Positions 33,073-43,566 of a stretch of 64,000 nucleotides of DNA are shown piece after piece. A program made the translations under genes and the position numbers. The notes beneath the pieces are model-generated. The model was not told where the DNA came from. It searched no databases and saw only the letters and a list, made by a program, of their open reading frames with translations. Source of the DNA: Eutreptiella sp. 'Long Island Sound 2002' (Eukaryota; Euglenozoa; Euglenophyceae; Eutreptiales; Eutreptiaceae); contig OZ038379.1 in the NCBI GenBank assembly GCA_964036045.1, positions 114,045,604 to 114,109,603 on the forward strand, given 5' to 3'. Position 1 is the stretch's first letter, and the number at the start of each line of letters is the position of its first letter.

Positions 33073-33393
33073 AATAATTGCGTGAATTTCACGTGAATTT
33101 ACCCAAATTTTGAGGTTTTTGGGGGAAAATGCCATATTCTTGGTTCATTTCAAGGGCTTTGAGGGGCCAAAATTCCTCCCCTAGCTTTGTTACGCATCAT
33201 CCAATGAAAGTCCCGCCCCAAAAGCATCCATCATGTCCGCACCGTGCCCGAAACGAGAGGTGCTGGAACCCGGCAAGCCTGTAGCCGATTCACAGCCGTG
33301 AATTCACGTGAATTCGTACGAAATTCGCACGAATTTCGCAAGAATTTTGTACGAATTTCGTACAAATTTCACGTGAATTCACGTGATTTTACA
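33073..33393. repeat. Element B left subterminal TTCACGTGAATT / TTCGTACGAA arrays
   Basis: Blocks at 33,073-33,115 and 33,297-33,393 of GTGAATTTCACGTGAATT and AATTCGTACGAAATTCG units around an otherwise unique stretch. Confidence 0.85.
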
Positions 33394-33499
33394 CAAATGT
33401 TACCGGTGTGCATCCCCTGATTTGTCCTCACACCCCTAGTAAGCCCCCCAGCATGCACCCCGGTCACAGGCAACAATGGTTTGGGTTCGTAAGGTGATC

Positions 33500-35263
33500 T
33501 CATGTCCGTCTCTTGCGGCACCGGAACCGCCGCTGTAGAGTCTGAAGGTGCTGCATGTCGGTTAGAAGCTGTCTTCTTGTGCGGCTTGCATATGTTTGTA
33601 CACTTATGGGCCCTTGCCCATGTTGAGCCCTTTTGGTCGCATCCCACCCATGGGACCAAAGGCTATCGTCAATGGTGTGGTTGTCCACAACCACTTGCAC
33701 CCCTAGTCTCCCCCGGAGGAGGCTTAGGCCCCCGCTGTTGCGCCACATGCGCTTCAGCCTCCGGTGACTTCCCTCCATGGCAAAGCAGGAGAACTTTGAC
33801 AAGATTCTCCACTTCTTTGCAAAATAATACATGTGGTCGATCCAAAGATGCGTCCACAAAAGTTTGCCCCACTGGAGCTCATTGTGGGCAGCGCCCATGG
33901 CTATGCTATGGTTCCGGAGCCGCCACAAGTCGGCCCCGGAGAACCATGCGGAACGCCACGCGTATACACACATGCTTGCAAAATTCTCCCACCACGTTTT
34001 GCACACCGACTCCCAACTTTTTCCCCCTACTTGATGCTGCCTCACACTAGGCTGCTCTAGGCAAGCATCTATTATCTTCTTCCAACCCCTATTCCGCATG
34101 AAATGGATGGCAGCAGCACACTCCATCCTCACCTTCCCCTTGCCGTTTGCCTTGTCATTATTTAATGAGGCACGGGTGCAAGTTCGTGCAGCAAGCCGTG
34201 CCTCATCTAGAACCGGTTGCAGCATGGTGCGTGCCACAGTGGCCGGTGCCTTCCCTGTCAATTGTACAACTAGGTCCCGTGTCCCGTTGACTGCACACAA
34301 CAGGACACGAAGGACCCCATGGAGGCCATAATCAGGCACTCGCCTATCACTCGTAATGGTCCTATATATAGCGTTTATGGCAACGGCCGGTTGCCTGTTG
34401 CCGTCTATCGCACTTGCTCTGCCAAAGGTAGCAAGGCACAGAGCACGGTTCCGCATGCAGACCCAACACACCGTGGCATCAGGGGATTCTGCCTTGCAGT
34501 TTTGGCAGCCCGCCATGAGCACCTGTGCTTTACCATCTGCACACAGAAAAAAAAGGGACTGCCTATCGTTCCCTGCCGTATCCTTAAAACTTACGGTTGC
34601 GGCCTTGCACAACTCATCATCAAAATCAATTTCTTGGGAGGCCGCGTAGAGGGTCTCCCACTTTTCACTGCCCCCTAGTAGCCACCAACTAGATAGTTCG
34701 TTGGGGCTGGCGGTGCCACCAAGCGTGCAATGGACGTACGAGGCCTCATGCCTCGATGTACCGTCCACCGCAATAGGCAACCAATGCAGCCGTCGGTCCC
34801 CGGGCTGCATGATGTCCGAGGGTGGGGGTAGTCGACACTTGAATAGGTGGCCGATGCGGTCAGGTAGGTAGCAGGCCGCACCATTGATGGCCGTGTCGTC
34901 TCCCGTATAGGCGGTGAACGCCCGGGACTCCGGCAACGCTAGCTGCCGAAGCATGCCGTACACTTGGTCCCATACCACACCGTACGTCATGTTCCCCACT
35001 AGGTACCGGGACTCTGTCCTAGAGAGGTGCAATGACCGGATCCTCCAGACGGCCATGATCAACTTCTCCTCCTGGGTGGGGTCAGGCTGGACGGTGGCTA
35101 CAACTCTTCTATCGGGGGTAAGCACTATTTGCCCCGTGTCGGGCAGGTACTTGACGGTGTAGGGTGCTGCAAGGTCCTTGGTAACAACCTCCTGGAGCTC
35201 TTGTAGGCGCCGCCGTCGTGTATGATCCGCTAGCAGATGAAATGGCTCCTTGTTCCGCGGCAT
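33500..35263 (-). CDS. Transposase-like protein of element B, intact 587-aa frame
   Basis: The best-preserved member of the family. Order: basic N-terminus (LLADHTRRRRLQELQEVV, about 10-27), GAAC block (about 135), first Asp in LPIAVDGTSRHEASYVHC (about 185), second Asp in FFLCADGKAQVLMAGC, a Cys knuckle C-x2-C-x9-C-x2-C ending VCWVC (about 255-285), DRRVPDYGLHGVLR, a long helical region, LLWTHLWIDHMYYFAKKW and FAMEGSHRRLK (ExxHxxxK, about 525). A DDE-type RNase H fold with a zinc insert is the natural reading. There are no internal stops and it ends in TGA. The start ATG at 35,263 follows an array, as expected for a 5' leader. KDZ-type or an unnamed family; needs profile search. Confidence 0.75.
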   Translation of the reverse strand: MPRNKEPFHLLADHTRRRRLQELQEVVTKDLAAPYTVKYLPDTGQIVLTPDRRVVATVQPDPTQEEKLIMAVWRIRSLHLSRTESRYLVGNMTYGVVWDQVYGMLRQLALPESRAFTAYTGDDTAINGAACYLPDRIGHLFKCRLPPPSDIMQPGDRRLHWLPIAVDGTSRHEASYVHCTLGGTASPNELSSWWLLGGSEKWETLYAASQEIDFDDELCKAATVSFKDTAGNDRQSLFFLCADGKAQVLMAGCQNCKAESPDATVCWVCMRNRALCLATFGRASAIDGNRQPAVAINAIYRTITSDRRVPDYGLHGVLRVLLCAVNGTRDLVVQLTGKAPATVARTMLQPVLDEARLAARTCTRASLNNDKANGKGKVRMECAAAIHFMRNRGWKKIIDACLEQPSVRQHQVGGKSWESVCKTWWENFASMCVYAWRSAWFSGADLWRLRNHSIAMGAAHNELQWGKLLWTHLWIDHMYYFAKKWRILSKFSCFAMEGSHRRLKRMWRNSGGLSLLRGRLGVQVVVDNHTIDDSLWSHGWDATKRAQHGQGPISVQTYASRTRRQLLTDMQHLQTLQRRFRCRKRRT

Positions 35264-35374
35264 GGTATGAGATACAAGACCTGTTGAATGGGGAGGCAGT
35301 CATCGCAAGGTTTCTACCATCCCCCTCCCGCAGACAACTCTCTCTACTGTGATTCGCATGCAATTTGAGGAAAT

Positions 35375-35525
35375 TCACATAAATTCGTACGAAATTCGTG
35401 CGAATTGTGTGCGAATTTCGTGCGAATTTCCCGTGAATAGAATTGTGTGAAAATTCTGAAAATGTGAAATTCGCACGAAATTCGCACGAAATTCGTACGA
35501 ATTTCGTACGAACTTCACATCACTG
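35375..35525. repeat. Element B internal TTCGTACGAA array
   Basis: About eight AATTCGTACGAAATTCGTGCG-like units of both polarities (each word 20 bp or less) between the accessory gene and the transposase. Confidence 0.9.
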
Positions 35526-35905
35526 TCACAGAATTGTTGCCGAAGCCTCATCCTTCTGCCCTCGTTGACCCTCACAAAGCAAGCTCATGATGGTGCTCAT
35601 GGGTTATCACACACCTAGTCCAGTGGTTGTCATTCCGGCTGACACTCAGCCAGCAATGTAACACATCAAGGGGCATAGCATACCCCAAATGAAATACAAG
35701 CAGTTCCGCAAAAAATATCGCAAACAGGTCAGGGGGCATAGCGTACCCCAAATAATGTACAAACAGTGCTACAGAAAATTTCGCACAGTGGGGGGGGAGT
35801 GCCCCACATGTCGGTCAAACTGCCCATGCTTGGGGGGGGGGGGGGGGGCAGGATGACATTCGTGGTGGTTAGAAAGGACAGGTGGTCCGGAGGGTAAAGG
35901 GTGAG
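35526..35905. other. Element B spacer
   Basis: No gene. A repeated word GGGGCATAGCRTACCCCAAAT occurs twice (about 35,672 and 35,726) with CAAGCAGT/CAAACAGT after each, then a G run of 16 at about 35,832-35,848. Confidence 0.6.
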
Positions 35906-37399
35906 CTACGCACCCCCCGCCCCCCCTGGGGCAGAGCTCCGGCTAGCGGAGCCCTGGGAGCTCTGCTCCCCCACCGCCTCCACAAAGGAGGGGTCCATGG
36001 CCGCCGACGTGAGGCGGTGGGGGGGGTAATGCCGGCGCACTTCCTCCATTGCGGCAGTCACCTTGGGGGCGTCGGGGGCCACGCTGTCCACATCGACCTG
36101 CTGGCCACTGCCCAACATGGCCATCCGCAGGCCGATGGACACTGCCTACATCTGGCCGGCGCACGCCTCGGCCTGGGCATGCCACGCCTATGCGCCGGCC
36201 AGGAGGTTCCGGACACCGGCGGCACTGGCCCCCCCCTTGTCACCCGGGGGGGCCTCGGCACCCTCAGCCCTCTCCACTGCCTCTGCTGGCTGTGCCGCTG
36301 GCTTTGCCTTGCCGACGTCGCCACGTCGCGCTCAAGAGTTTTCACCTTGGCGGCCAGCCGGTCAGGCTCCTTGGTGACGTCTGCCAACCGCGACTCGGAG
36401 TCCCGCCTGTCCTCGTTGGCCCTGGACACACGGGCCTCGAGGTCGCGGTTGGCGGCCTCCGCGCTGATCGCGCGTGCCTCCCACGCCCCCGCCCGCTGCT
36501 GGTCCACCCACTCCTGCACCACCCCCCTCTGCCCCCGCCCCCCCACCGGCTCCGCCTGCTCCGCCCCCACTGCCCGCTCCGCCGGGGTGGCCGTACGCGG
36601 GGCTTTGGTGGGGGGGGGGGGGTGTCCCCTTCGGGGCGCCCTTTCCGCGTGGGGGGTTCGTCCTCCTCGACGTCAATGACGTCAGCCACCCCCATCTTCC
36701 GCTGCCTCCCCACATGGACGCGCATGGCAAGCCATGCCACGTCTGCCCACTCCGGCCTCCGCTGCTCCCAACCCGTGAGCACATTCAGCCCAAAAACCCC
36801 AGCCGTGGTCAGCGTCCCCTCCTCCCCGATCCGCGACACCCCGGTCTGCACCCGCCAATGCCCACTCACAAGCCGGTAGGCAAACATGCCCACCAGCTCC
36901 TGCCCCGCAGGCAGGTTGGCCCCCCCCCTGACCACAATGGGGCAGGGAAAGGAGATGCGGAAGGTGCCGTGCAACCCCCGGGACTCCAACACCATGTCCC
37001 ACACGGCACTGAGATGCCGCTGCCGCCCATCGGGCCCGGGCGGCACTTGTTGGGTCTAGGCCGGATCCGGCTGCCTGGCGGCCAGGGTGACCTGGTCCAG
37101 GGGGGGGTCGGTGTGGGCGTCGCCCAAATCGTCGCGGGACGGCATGGGCACCACCACCTCGCGCGCCACATGCCCCGTGGCGGTGCTGGCCTCGCTGCCT
37201 CCCGAACGTCCAGAGCGCCGCGACCCCTCATTGCGCACACTGCCGGCCTCGCTCGGCGGCCGTCCACCACCGGAGCCTGCGGGCTGGTAGCCACCGGGGC
37301 CTTCGGGGGGCTCGGCGTGCTCCTCGGGCAATCGGGGCCGGGGCTTGTACTTGCGCTTGGTGTGGTGCCGAATATCCGGCGACCAAGCGGTGAACGGGA
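35906..37399 (-). CDS. Element B accessory protein (coiled coil)
   Basis: Reads from about 37,399: VPFTAWSPDIRHHTKRKYK, a Pro/Gly/Ser linker, then (37,046-36,620) a compact domain with LVGMFAYRLVSGHWRVQTG and FGLNVLTGWEQRRPEWADV, an acidic DVIDVEEDEPPT patch, and after a G-run shift near 36,610 a coiled coil (AANRDLEARVSRANEDRRDS). The domain order matches the accessory genes of C and D (barrel-like domain with GVxxV strands, acidic/basic linker, coiled coil). Several shifts fall in C/G runs. Likely a DNA- or transposase-binding partner, by inference. Confidence 0.45.
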
Positions 37400-37690
37400 C
37401 TTGCAGATGTGGGGAGGTGTGCAAGGCACAAATTGAGAAAGGGGGAGTGCACACGAGGCAACGCAAGAGCAAAAGGAGCACATTGGACGAAATTCACAGA
37501 AATTCGTACGAAATTCGTACGAAATTGGTGCGAATTTCGTACGAATTTCTCATTTCCAGAATATTCACACAAATTTATTCACGTGAAATTCGTGCGAAAT
37601 TCGTACGAAATTCGCACGAATTTCGTACGAATTTCACGTGAATTTCGTCCAATTTGCCAATATACAAAGCAAACACACAAGCAAGCCCAC
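37400..37690 (-). other. Element B intron filled with TTCGTACGAA words
   Basis: Donor TGCAAG|GTGGGCTTG (37,690) and acceptor near ACATCTGCAAG (37,400) on the minus strand. The middle (37,487-37,650) is almost entirely AATTCGTACGAATTTC and TTCACGTGAA units. The acceptor phase is uncertain. Confidence 0.7.
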
Positions 37691-39597
37691 CTTGCACTCG
37701 CATGGGCAGGTGATGCTCCATGCCCCGGTCTTCGCGCACTTGGGCGACCGCCACGCTGGGACCGTGTTCACCAGGTGCCACAGCGTGGTCAGCCGCACCG
37801 GGGGGGCAATGCCGGTCATGGCGAAGTGGATCTCCGACTCCGCATCGAGATTGTCCCCCTTGCAGACCTCCAGCTGGTGCACGCTGCCCACGAAGAACAG
37901 CATGCACTGCTCGCCGACCTCGATGACGGCGAGGTCGGAGGCCGGGACCGACCGGGAGATGAAGGTTGGGTGGAAGGGGCAGGTGGGGGGCCCTGATTGT
38001 CTGAGGGGGGTCGGCGAAGAGGGCCTGGGCAGCCTCCCCTCCCACAACCCCACCCTCCCCTTCCCCACCCACAACACTTGGTCCACGCTGGGGCACTCCC
38101 AGCTGGACAAATCCCAAGCAAGGTCCAGGGCCTCCTTGGGGGGGGTGGCGTCCAAGTGTGTGGTGTTGGCCTCGTGGTGTTTGTGTCGGGGGTCGGGGGT
38201 CCACAAGTCAAAAAGAGCCCCCTGCAGCCCATCCTTGGAGTCGGGGACGGCAGTCAATCCATGATGGCGGACGGCCACCATCAGCAGCATCTCCCCCCGA
38301 TGCAGCTCAACGGTGTCCCAGCGCGCCTCCCCCGCCTCCCCCAGGGCCGTCCCCGCCTGCACCGCCACCTGGTAGTCCTCTGACGAGCAGAGGAAGCTAC
38401 TCAGGTGGCACCCCGAGACCTCCCTGTCGCTGGGGGGGGAGGACCTCGGGGTGGGTGGCGACGTCGGTGTGGGGGAGCTGCGGCCGGCCCACTCCCCACA
38501 CTCGCCACAATGACGCTGCCCGGCGTCATTGGGTGGAGGTCCCCAACCCCAGGGCCACTTTCGGTGAGGTGGGGGTGGAACTTCTTGAAGAGAGGCCCCC
38601 CCACCCCCGACCCCAAGGTGCTCTTGCTTTGCCAACGGCGGGGGAGCCCAGGATCCTTGGCCTGCTCCTCACTCCGCGGGGCGTTGAAAAGGGGCTCAGA
38701 ATTTTTTGCGACGACTTTTTCGTCGCCGCTGCCCCACGCCTTGATCACCTTGTTCCACCCCACCGCACAATCCCGTGCCTCCACAAGCCCCCGAAGCACA
38801 ATGTAGCCGTTCCCATCAACAAAGTTGAGGGGCGGCTGAGAGGGGCCAACCCTGTCGGGGGTGGGGTCAGAGCTGCCCATCACCCCATGAGGGGGGTCGG
38901 GAAGGGGTTCGGTGCGGACGGGGGGCTCACTTGAAATGAAGGGGGGGGCGCATGAGGCACCACGGTACAATTGCAAAGAAGTTGTGCTATAGAAGGTGGG
39001 GTGGGTGACGTCGGGGACGTGCACCTGGGGGGGGATGGTGGGATGGAAAGGGGCGATGCCCAAAGCATCCCACCACCGGGGGTTGGCAAGATGCCAAGAA
39101 AAGGGGAAAAAAGAGTGGTCTGCTAGTGCACCTGCAGCAAGATCCTGCAGGCACAGCATATCGCAGTGGGGGGGTGGGTGGACGAGGTTAGTGGTGGGGT
39201 ACACCTGGACGTGGGCGTCCTTAGGCTTCCCCACAGGGTTAGTCCTCATCAAGTTGAGGAGCTGGTCAACACTGGAGGGGAGAGGGGTTAGATGCAGAAA
39301 TTTAAGGGAGGGGAGTTGGCGGCGCAGTTCCCTCCACAGGGTTGTGGCCCATCCCCTCCCCCCGAGGTAGGAGTTGTGGGTGGGGCTGCGCATGTCGATG
39401 TGGATGACATCAGGGGAGGGGTCGAGGGAGGCTGCCCAGCCCACGATGTCATCCACCCTCAGTGCCCCCGACTCGTACGTCGCCTCCTCCAATTGATGGT
39501 GGGCGACGGGGAGGGCTTGGTAGTGGGCGAGGGCGTCGGCTGCGGGGTCGGGGCGCGAGGCCAGGCTGGCGAGGTGGGACATAGTCTGCTGGGACAT
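37691..39597 (-). CDS. Element B large protein, possible 2-oxoglutarate dioxygenase
   Basis: Starts MSQQTMSHLASLASRPD at 39,597, directly after an array. It contains YLGGRGWATTLWRELRRQLP, VHVPDVTHPTFYST (shared with the A-family protein at 11,370), then DGNGYIVLRGLVEARDC, which resembles the start of phytanoyl-CoA-dioxygenase-like domains. After a shift in a G run near 38,430 it reads TVELHRGEMLLMVAVRHHGL, like the distal His region of such enzymes, and ends VHQLEVCKGDNLDAE ... ITCPCECK at the donor. I could not find a clear HxD pair, so the dioxygenase call is tentative. Confidence 0.45.
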
Positions 39598-39661
39598 GAT
39601 TCAAAGAGAAGAATGCGAAGGCTTTGAGAGCTGTAACAAAGCGAAAGAGTGGAAAGGAGGG

Positions 39662-39960
39662 TAAATTCGTGCGAAATTCGTACGAAATTCGTACGAAATT
39701 CGTGCGAACTTCACATTCTCGTGAATATGTGAATCTACCGTGAATTTCTGCGTGAATCTGGGTGCGTGAATTTCACATTCACGCGAATCTCACCAAATGT
39801 GTTAAACCATGCGGGGACTTCAAACCTCTAAATTGCACATATTTGTTGGATCTTACTTTGGGCGAAGGTAGCACAACAAAAGCACACGATAGCACCAAGT
39901 TACGAGCAAAACACAGCAAAATTGGGTGAAATTCACGGAACCGTGAATCTCGGATTCAAA
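39662..39960. repeat. Element B right subterminal arrays
   Basis: AATTCGTGCGAAATTCGTACG units (39,662-39,715) and GTGAATTTCACATTCACG-type units up to the TIR at 39,955. Confidence 0.8.
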
Positions 39961-39981
39961 CGGCCGGTTCACGAAGGGTAC

Positions 39982-40849
39982 ATTGGGGTGCATGCTTCGG
40001 CAGTGGGGCCTGGGCCGTGACATCGTCTGTACGGTTGTGGCCCTCTGGGTTTGCAGGAGGTGGTGGCTGGGTTTCAACAAGTGGCAGGGCCACAAGAGAT
40101 GTGTGCACAGGCATGGGTGGCGTTTGGTGTTCTTGAGGGGCATGTTGATGGACTCCGGGCGCCATTAGGAGAGCATTCTGTACGGAGGGTGCGCACGTGT
40201 TGTTGTTTGCAATGGAATTGATGACCCTTGTTTGGGATTGGACGCTGGGCGCTGGCGCGGTATTAGCAATGCCCAACGAGTGGAATAGTGCTTGTAGGTT
40301 ACCAGCAGCTGGGCCTTCTGCGTTAGCCCGTGCGTGACCTGGCATGGGCACTGCAGTGTGTGGCGCGGTTGCCATCGGCACTGCAGGTTGGTGGCTCAGG
40401 CCTTGCTGGTTGTTGCCCAGTGAATTTGTGAGTGCTGCAGCGAGTGCTGCTGCAGCCCTAGTCGGAGAGTTGTCGGACTTGTCCTTCGGGTTTCCAACTC
40501 CGAGTGCTGCAGGGCTTAGCCCCAGTTGTAGCAGTGTGTCCGAGACGCGCTGGAGGTTGGATTCGGTATTAGCCTGTTCTTGTTTCGACATGATGAGGGA
40601 TACAATCACATTGACGACATTCAGCTGGGGACATCTCGACCAGTTGTGTCCCATTCGTTTACAGGATCTGCATGGCCATTTCCTTCTGCCCCCATTGCAT
40701 GAGGAGTCGTCGCCATTCAGGCCTTTGAGCAGGGCCCCAATCACAAAATTATTTCCGCTTTGCAGAAGCTGGGCGACTGAGTCGTTGAGGTTGGGGCTGC
40801 CTGACGTTGATGAAGGGGATGTTGCTGGGGAGAGGTTCGGCACTGGCAT
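39982..40849 (-). CDS. Penelope-like element upstream ORF with CCHC zinc knuckle
   Basis: A Ser/Pro-rich start (MPVPNLSPATSPSSTSGSPN), then WPCRSCKRMGHNWSRCPQ (C-x2-C-x4-H-x4-C, about 40,625-40,680), a helical region (LQRVSDTLLQLGLSPAALG) and a long Ala/Pro/Gln tail. Zinc knuckles bind nucleic acid and are common in retroelement Gag-like proteins. The frame runs into element B at 39,981; the stop after it belongs to B's TIR. Confidence 0.6.
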
Positions 40850-41133
40850 GGAGCTTTGGCTTGGCGTTCAAGGCACGATGCCCGCGAGTACAGACCGGAT
40901 TGCGTGCATCGGAGGTCCACTCTCGTGTTGGGTCTGTGGAACCGCAGTCGGGGAAGATATTCCAGGCATTGGTGGTGTATTTTGGGAGGATGTTCCAGGT
41001 ACAGGCGGCGTGCTTTGGGGGGATCCCTGGGAAGATTGCGACTGTTGTGCAAGGTGATTCTGGAGATTGTTGAGGAGATTCTGTAATAGGTCCGATATAT
41101 CGCTCAGGTCTTTTTCGATCCGAGGTGACGCGA

Positions 41134-41722
41134 TATCTTGTTAATCTGATTTTCCCACTCCTTTGCGTCGACGGGTGGAGACCGGGTTTTGCTATTTATT
41201 GAATTACTGGACGAGTGGATGGGTTGAACACTGGAAGCGCCCAAAGCCAGCAAACATGCAGAATACACAAAGAACAGCAGGAACCACTAGGCCACGGCCT
41301 TTCTGCAAAGCATGAGTGTGCATGCCATGGGGAATCAGCATGGCGTCGCACGAGAGTTTCTTCCCGTCGTCACCCTGCCAGGTTCCCAAGTGTGCACACG
41401 ATGAAAACCATTATTTGATAGGCCGCCTAAGTCAATGCGTCATGAGCGTGTCACACGCGCACTTGTACACGGTTGGATGTATTACACTCGGGGCTGTGAT
41501 AGTGATATACCCATTCGTGCTTCCCGAACTAGGTCGTACCCTGCACTTTTTGCCATGAGGCAGGGTTTCCACCACTGAGTTGGGTAAAGCTTGCGTGCGA
41601 AAACTGACGTGACGATGCGTACATTGTTTACAAAACCGAGAGGGGTGAAGCGGTAGGAGGGGCACTTTTTGAAAAAATTCGGAACAAGTGAGTGTAGCAT
41701 GGACAGAATATTCGGTGACCAT
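41134..41722 (-). repeat. Upstream pseudo-LTR copy of the Penelope-like element
   Basis: About 97% identical to 22,981-23,570, including codons for the polymerase C-terminus (VRIVTSVFARKLYPTQWW). It ends at the A1 right arm. Confidence 0.9.
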
Positions 41723-41842
41723 GCACAAGGCGTAGCAACAACACAGTGCACAAGTACAAGCAAGTTGAATGCTCTCGACATGGAGTTGACCAGGAGTCGG
41801 CGAATGTACAGTATCTGGGGTTGGCTTCGTAGTTACATAAAG

Positions 41843-41970
41843 TGGACCGGTCCGAACGGTTTACGACAGCTTGTACAGACCGGTCCGACCGGTCTTCGTG
41901 TGAAGTGTGCTAAAGTAAGCCGGTCCGAACGGTTGGACGCAGTTTGCACAGACCGGTCAGAGTGGTCCCT
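41843..41970. repeat. GACCGGTC palindrome array, F dialect
   Basis: Six ACCGGTCCGA / GACCGGTC units directly after the A1 right end. The block AAGTGTGCTAAAGT is shared with 13,440. Confidence 0.85.
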
Positions 41971-42121
41971 GTATCACCTGATCTAAACCACACACCTGCG
42001 TATTCCTCGTATTGGGGACCACCCGCTTGACGAAGTGGATCCATGCACTTGCGCTGCGCCACGATGTAATCCGACCGAATACACAAAGGAGCACGAAGAA
42101 TGCTGTTCGGGCACTGGAACA

Positions 42122-42902
42122 TCAACTGCAGCGCTGCCGCCAAAAGTGTCTTGGCGTGGGGTTGGCCACGGAGGCATTGGCGTACGCGTGTTGCCCAAGC
42201 TTGAACAAGGTGGTGCCATACTCCTCCAACGTGTTGTTCATGCGCACCTCTTCCACCGACCTCTCTTCGTCCTCGGTGGAGGCCTTCCTGCCATTCTTGC
42301 TTGTGCGGGGCGACGAGGCGGCCTCACTACCGTCGGCTTTGATTTCACGGAAAAAAGGGACCGGCAACCGCTTTTTGGTGGCGTGTTTCTCCTTCGCCGG
42401 CTTCTTTTTCTTCCTCTCTTTCTCTTCCTCCTTTGCCTCTTCTTCTCGGATCTCTATCATGCTTTCTTCCTCCTCCTCCTCCTCGTCTTCTTCCTCGTCT
42501 TCTTCCTCGTCTTCGTCTTCGTCTTCGTCCTCCTCGTCCACTTTCCGTTTGCGGGACTCCGCTGCTCGGGCCGCAATTCTCTGCCCCGGAGTAGAAGTCT
42601 TTGCTTCCGAGATGACCCAACATCCGATGACGTCCTCCGAAACAAAATCCATGTCGCCTTTGGAGATGTTTCTCTTGAGGGCCCCAGTCTTTGCAACTTC
42701 GGTGTAATAGCTTGTGGCTTACAGCGACATCTTGCCCGAACCTTGGCTCTCGCACTTCCCGGTACGTGTAACGGCCGCCGTGGGAGCCCTTCAACAGCAC
42801 AACGACGCGGTCACCAGCCCGTACCTTCTTGAACGACGTGGGCACGGGCGTCTCTCCATCCTTCATGCCTGGGATCTTGCAGCCGGGGCCTGAAACAGGC
42901 AT
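42122..42902 (-). CDS. Acidic nuclear-type protein, region F
   Basis: Two parts, joined by a likely short intron or shift near 42,740. First, KVRAGDRVVVLLKGSHGGRY, a small beta-rich looking domain. Second, SYYTEVAKTGALKRNISKGD, DVIGCWVISEAK, a basic RKRKV patch, a 25-residue Asp/Glu run, Lys-rich KKKKPAKEKHATKKR, and a helical end. The mixed acid/base tracts look like a histone- or DNA-associated protein. No family assigned. It ends in TGA. It is flanked by GACCGGTC arrays. Confidence 0.45.
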
Positions 42903-43021
42903 TAGAGAACACTAAGCAACAAACCAGGGCAGAGCGGTGTGACCGGTTGGGGTGTAACACAGTAAGGGGGTGATTAGCAACCCCCCCAAAATGGACACCT
43001 CTGCCATTACCCGATCTCCCC

Positions 43022-43566
43022 ATATTCCTTTGTCTACAGAAGCGCCATTTTTGGGCCTCCGCTCCGTACGTTATCCCCGTAAGCTAGGAGAACGCGCATA
43101 ACGACAATAACACTCCGTAACGCTCCGGAACGCAGATAACGCGGAGAACGCGGAAAACGCTTCCACAAGCACGACCAGAAGCAGAAAACCGGAACGCGGA
43201 TAACGCGGATAACGCGGAACACGCTTCCAGAAGAACAACCAGAAGCAGAAAACCGGAACGCGGATAACGCGGATAACGCAGAAAACGAGGGAACCGCTTC
43301 CAGAAGCACCACCGGAAGCACAGAAGCGGAACGTAGAAAACGCGGCCAACAAACGAACCCCATACGACGCTAAGAACGGTGGAAGCAAAGCGGGAGGCAA
43401 CATGCAAAGTGCTTTTCTCCTTGAAAGTGGCTGAACCGCATAAAAACTCATGCGCGAGTGCGTCGGGCTACCTCAAAAACTCCCAGAAGCGCTGTAAAAA
43501 CAAGGGTGTTTTTCCCGACCCCTAGAAGCCCCCATTTCGTCATCTACGTCGTAGACAAAGGAATAT
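43022..43566. mobile_element. 545-bp G-family MITE
   Basis: Perfect inverted ends ATATTCCTTTGTCTAC (43,022 and 43,551-43,566), the same as G1. The interior is tandem AACGCGGATAACGCGG units (about 43,100-43,300) with CTTCCAGAAGCA words, so it keeps the G dialect but has no gene. Confidence 0.85.

Larger units (their letters stand above)
33038..39981. mobile_element. DNA transposon B, AATTCGTACGAATT type, complete with TIRs
   Basis: Ends are inverted: GTACCCTTCGTGAAC at 33,038 and GTTCACGAAGGGTAC ending at 39,981, with GGCCGTTTGAAT repeated just inside (the left copy has an 11-bp extra). All genes are on the minus strand: a large dioxygenase-like gene, an accessory coiled-coil gene and an intact transposase. 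Five arrays of AATTCGTACGAAATT and TTCACGTGAA words separate them. No target duplication is evident. It splits the upstream ORF of the Penelope-like element. Confidence 0.85.
22981..41722 (-). mobile_element. Penelope-like retroelement, N-terminal GIY-YIG type, with two nested insertions
   Basis: A roughly 590-bp direct repeat flanks the unit (22,981-23,570 and 41,134-41,722, about 97% alike). The repeat contains the 3' end of the reverse transcriptase gene, as in Penelope pseudo-LTRs formed by partial tandem copies. Coding order on the minus strand: CCHC zinc-knuckle protein, unknown region, GIY-YIG nuclease, reverse transcriptase. The nuclease lies before the polymerase, as in the permuted Chlamys/Naiad class. 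Elements G1 and B interrupt it. Without them it is about 7.7 kb. Confidence 0.8.
13523..41836. mobile_element. DNA transposon A1, expanded by nested insertions
   Basis: Left end GTAACTACAAAGCCAA (13,523) and right end TTGGCTTCGTAGTTAC (41,821-41,836) form inverted ends. Removing the retrotransposon (15,948-21,990) and the Penelope-like element (22,981-41,722) leaves about 3.5 kb. That core is colinear with A2: left arm, TTGGCG array, minus-strand transposase, array in an intron, MPAKQP exon, array, right arm. About 10 bp present in A2 (54,922-54,931) are missing at the Penelope insertion point. Confidence 0.75.

Noticed and set aside
22981-41722. LTR retrotransposon with 590-bp LTRs
   Set aside because: The repeats contain the polymerase 3' coding end, the polymerase motifs are Penelope-like, and a GIY-YIG domain is present. 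No integrase or protease is seen.
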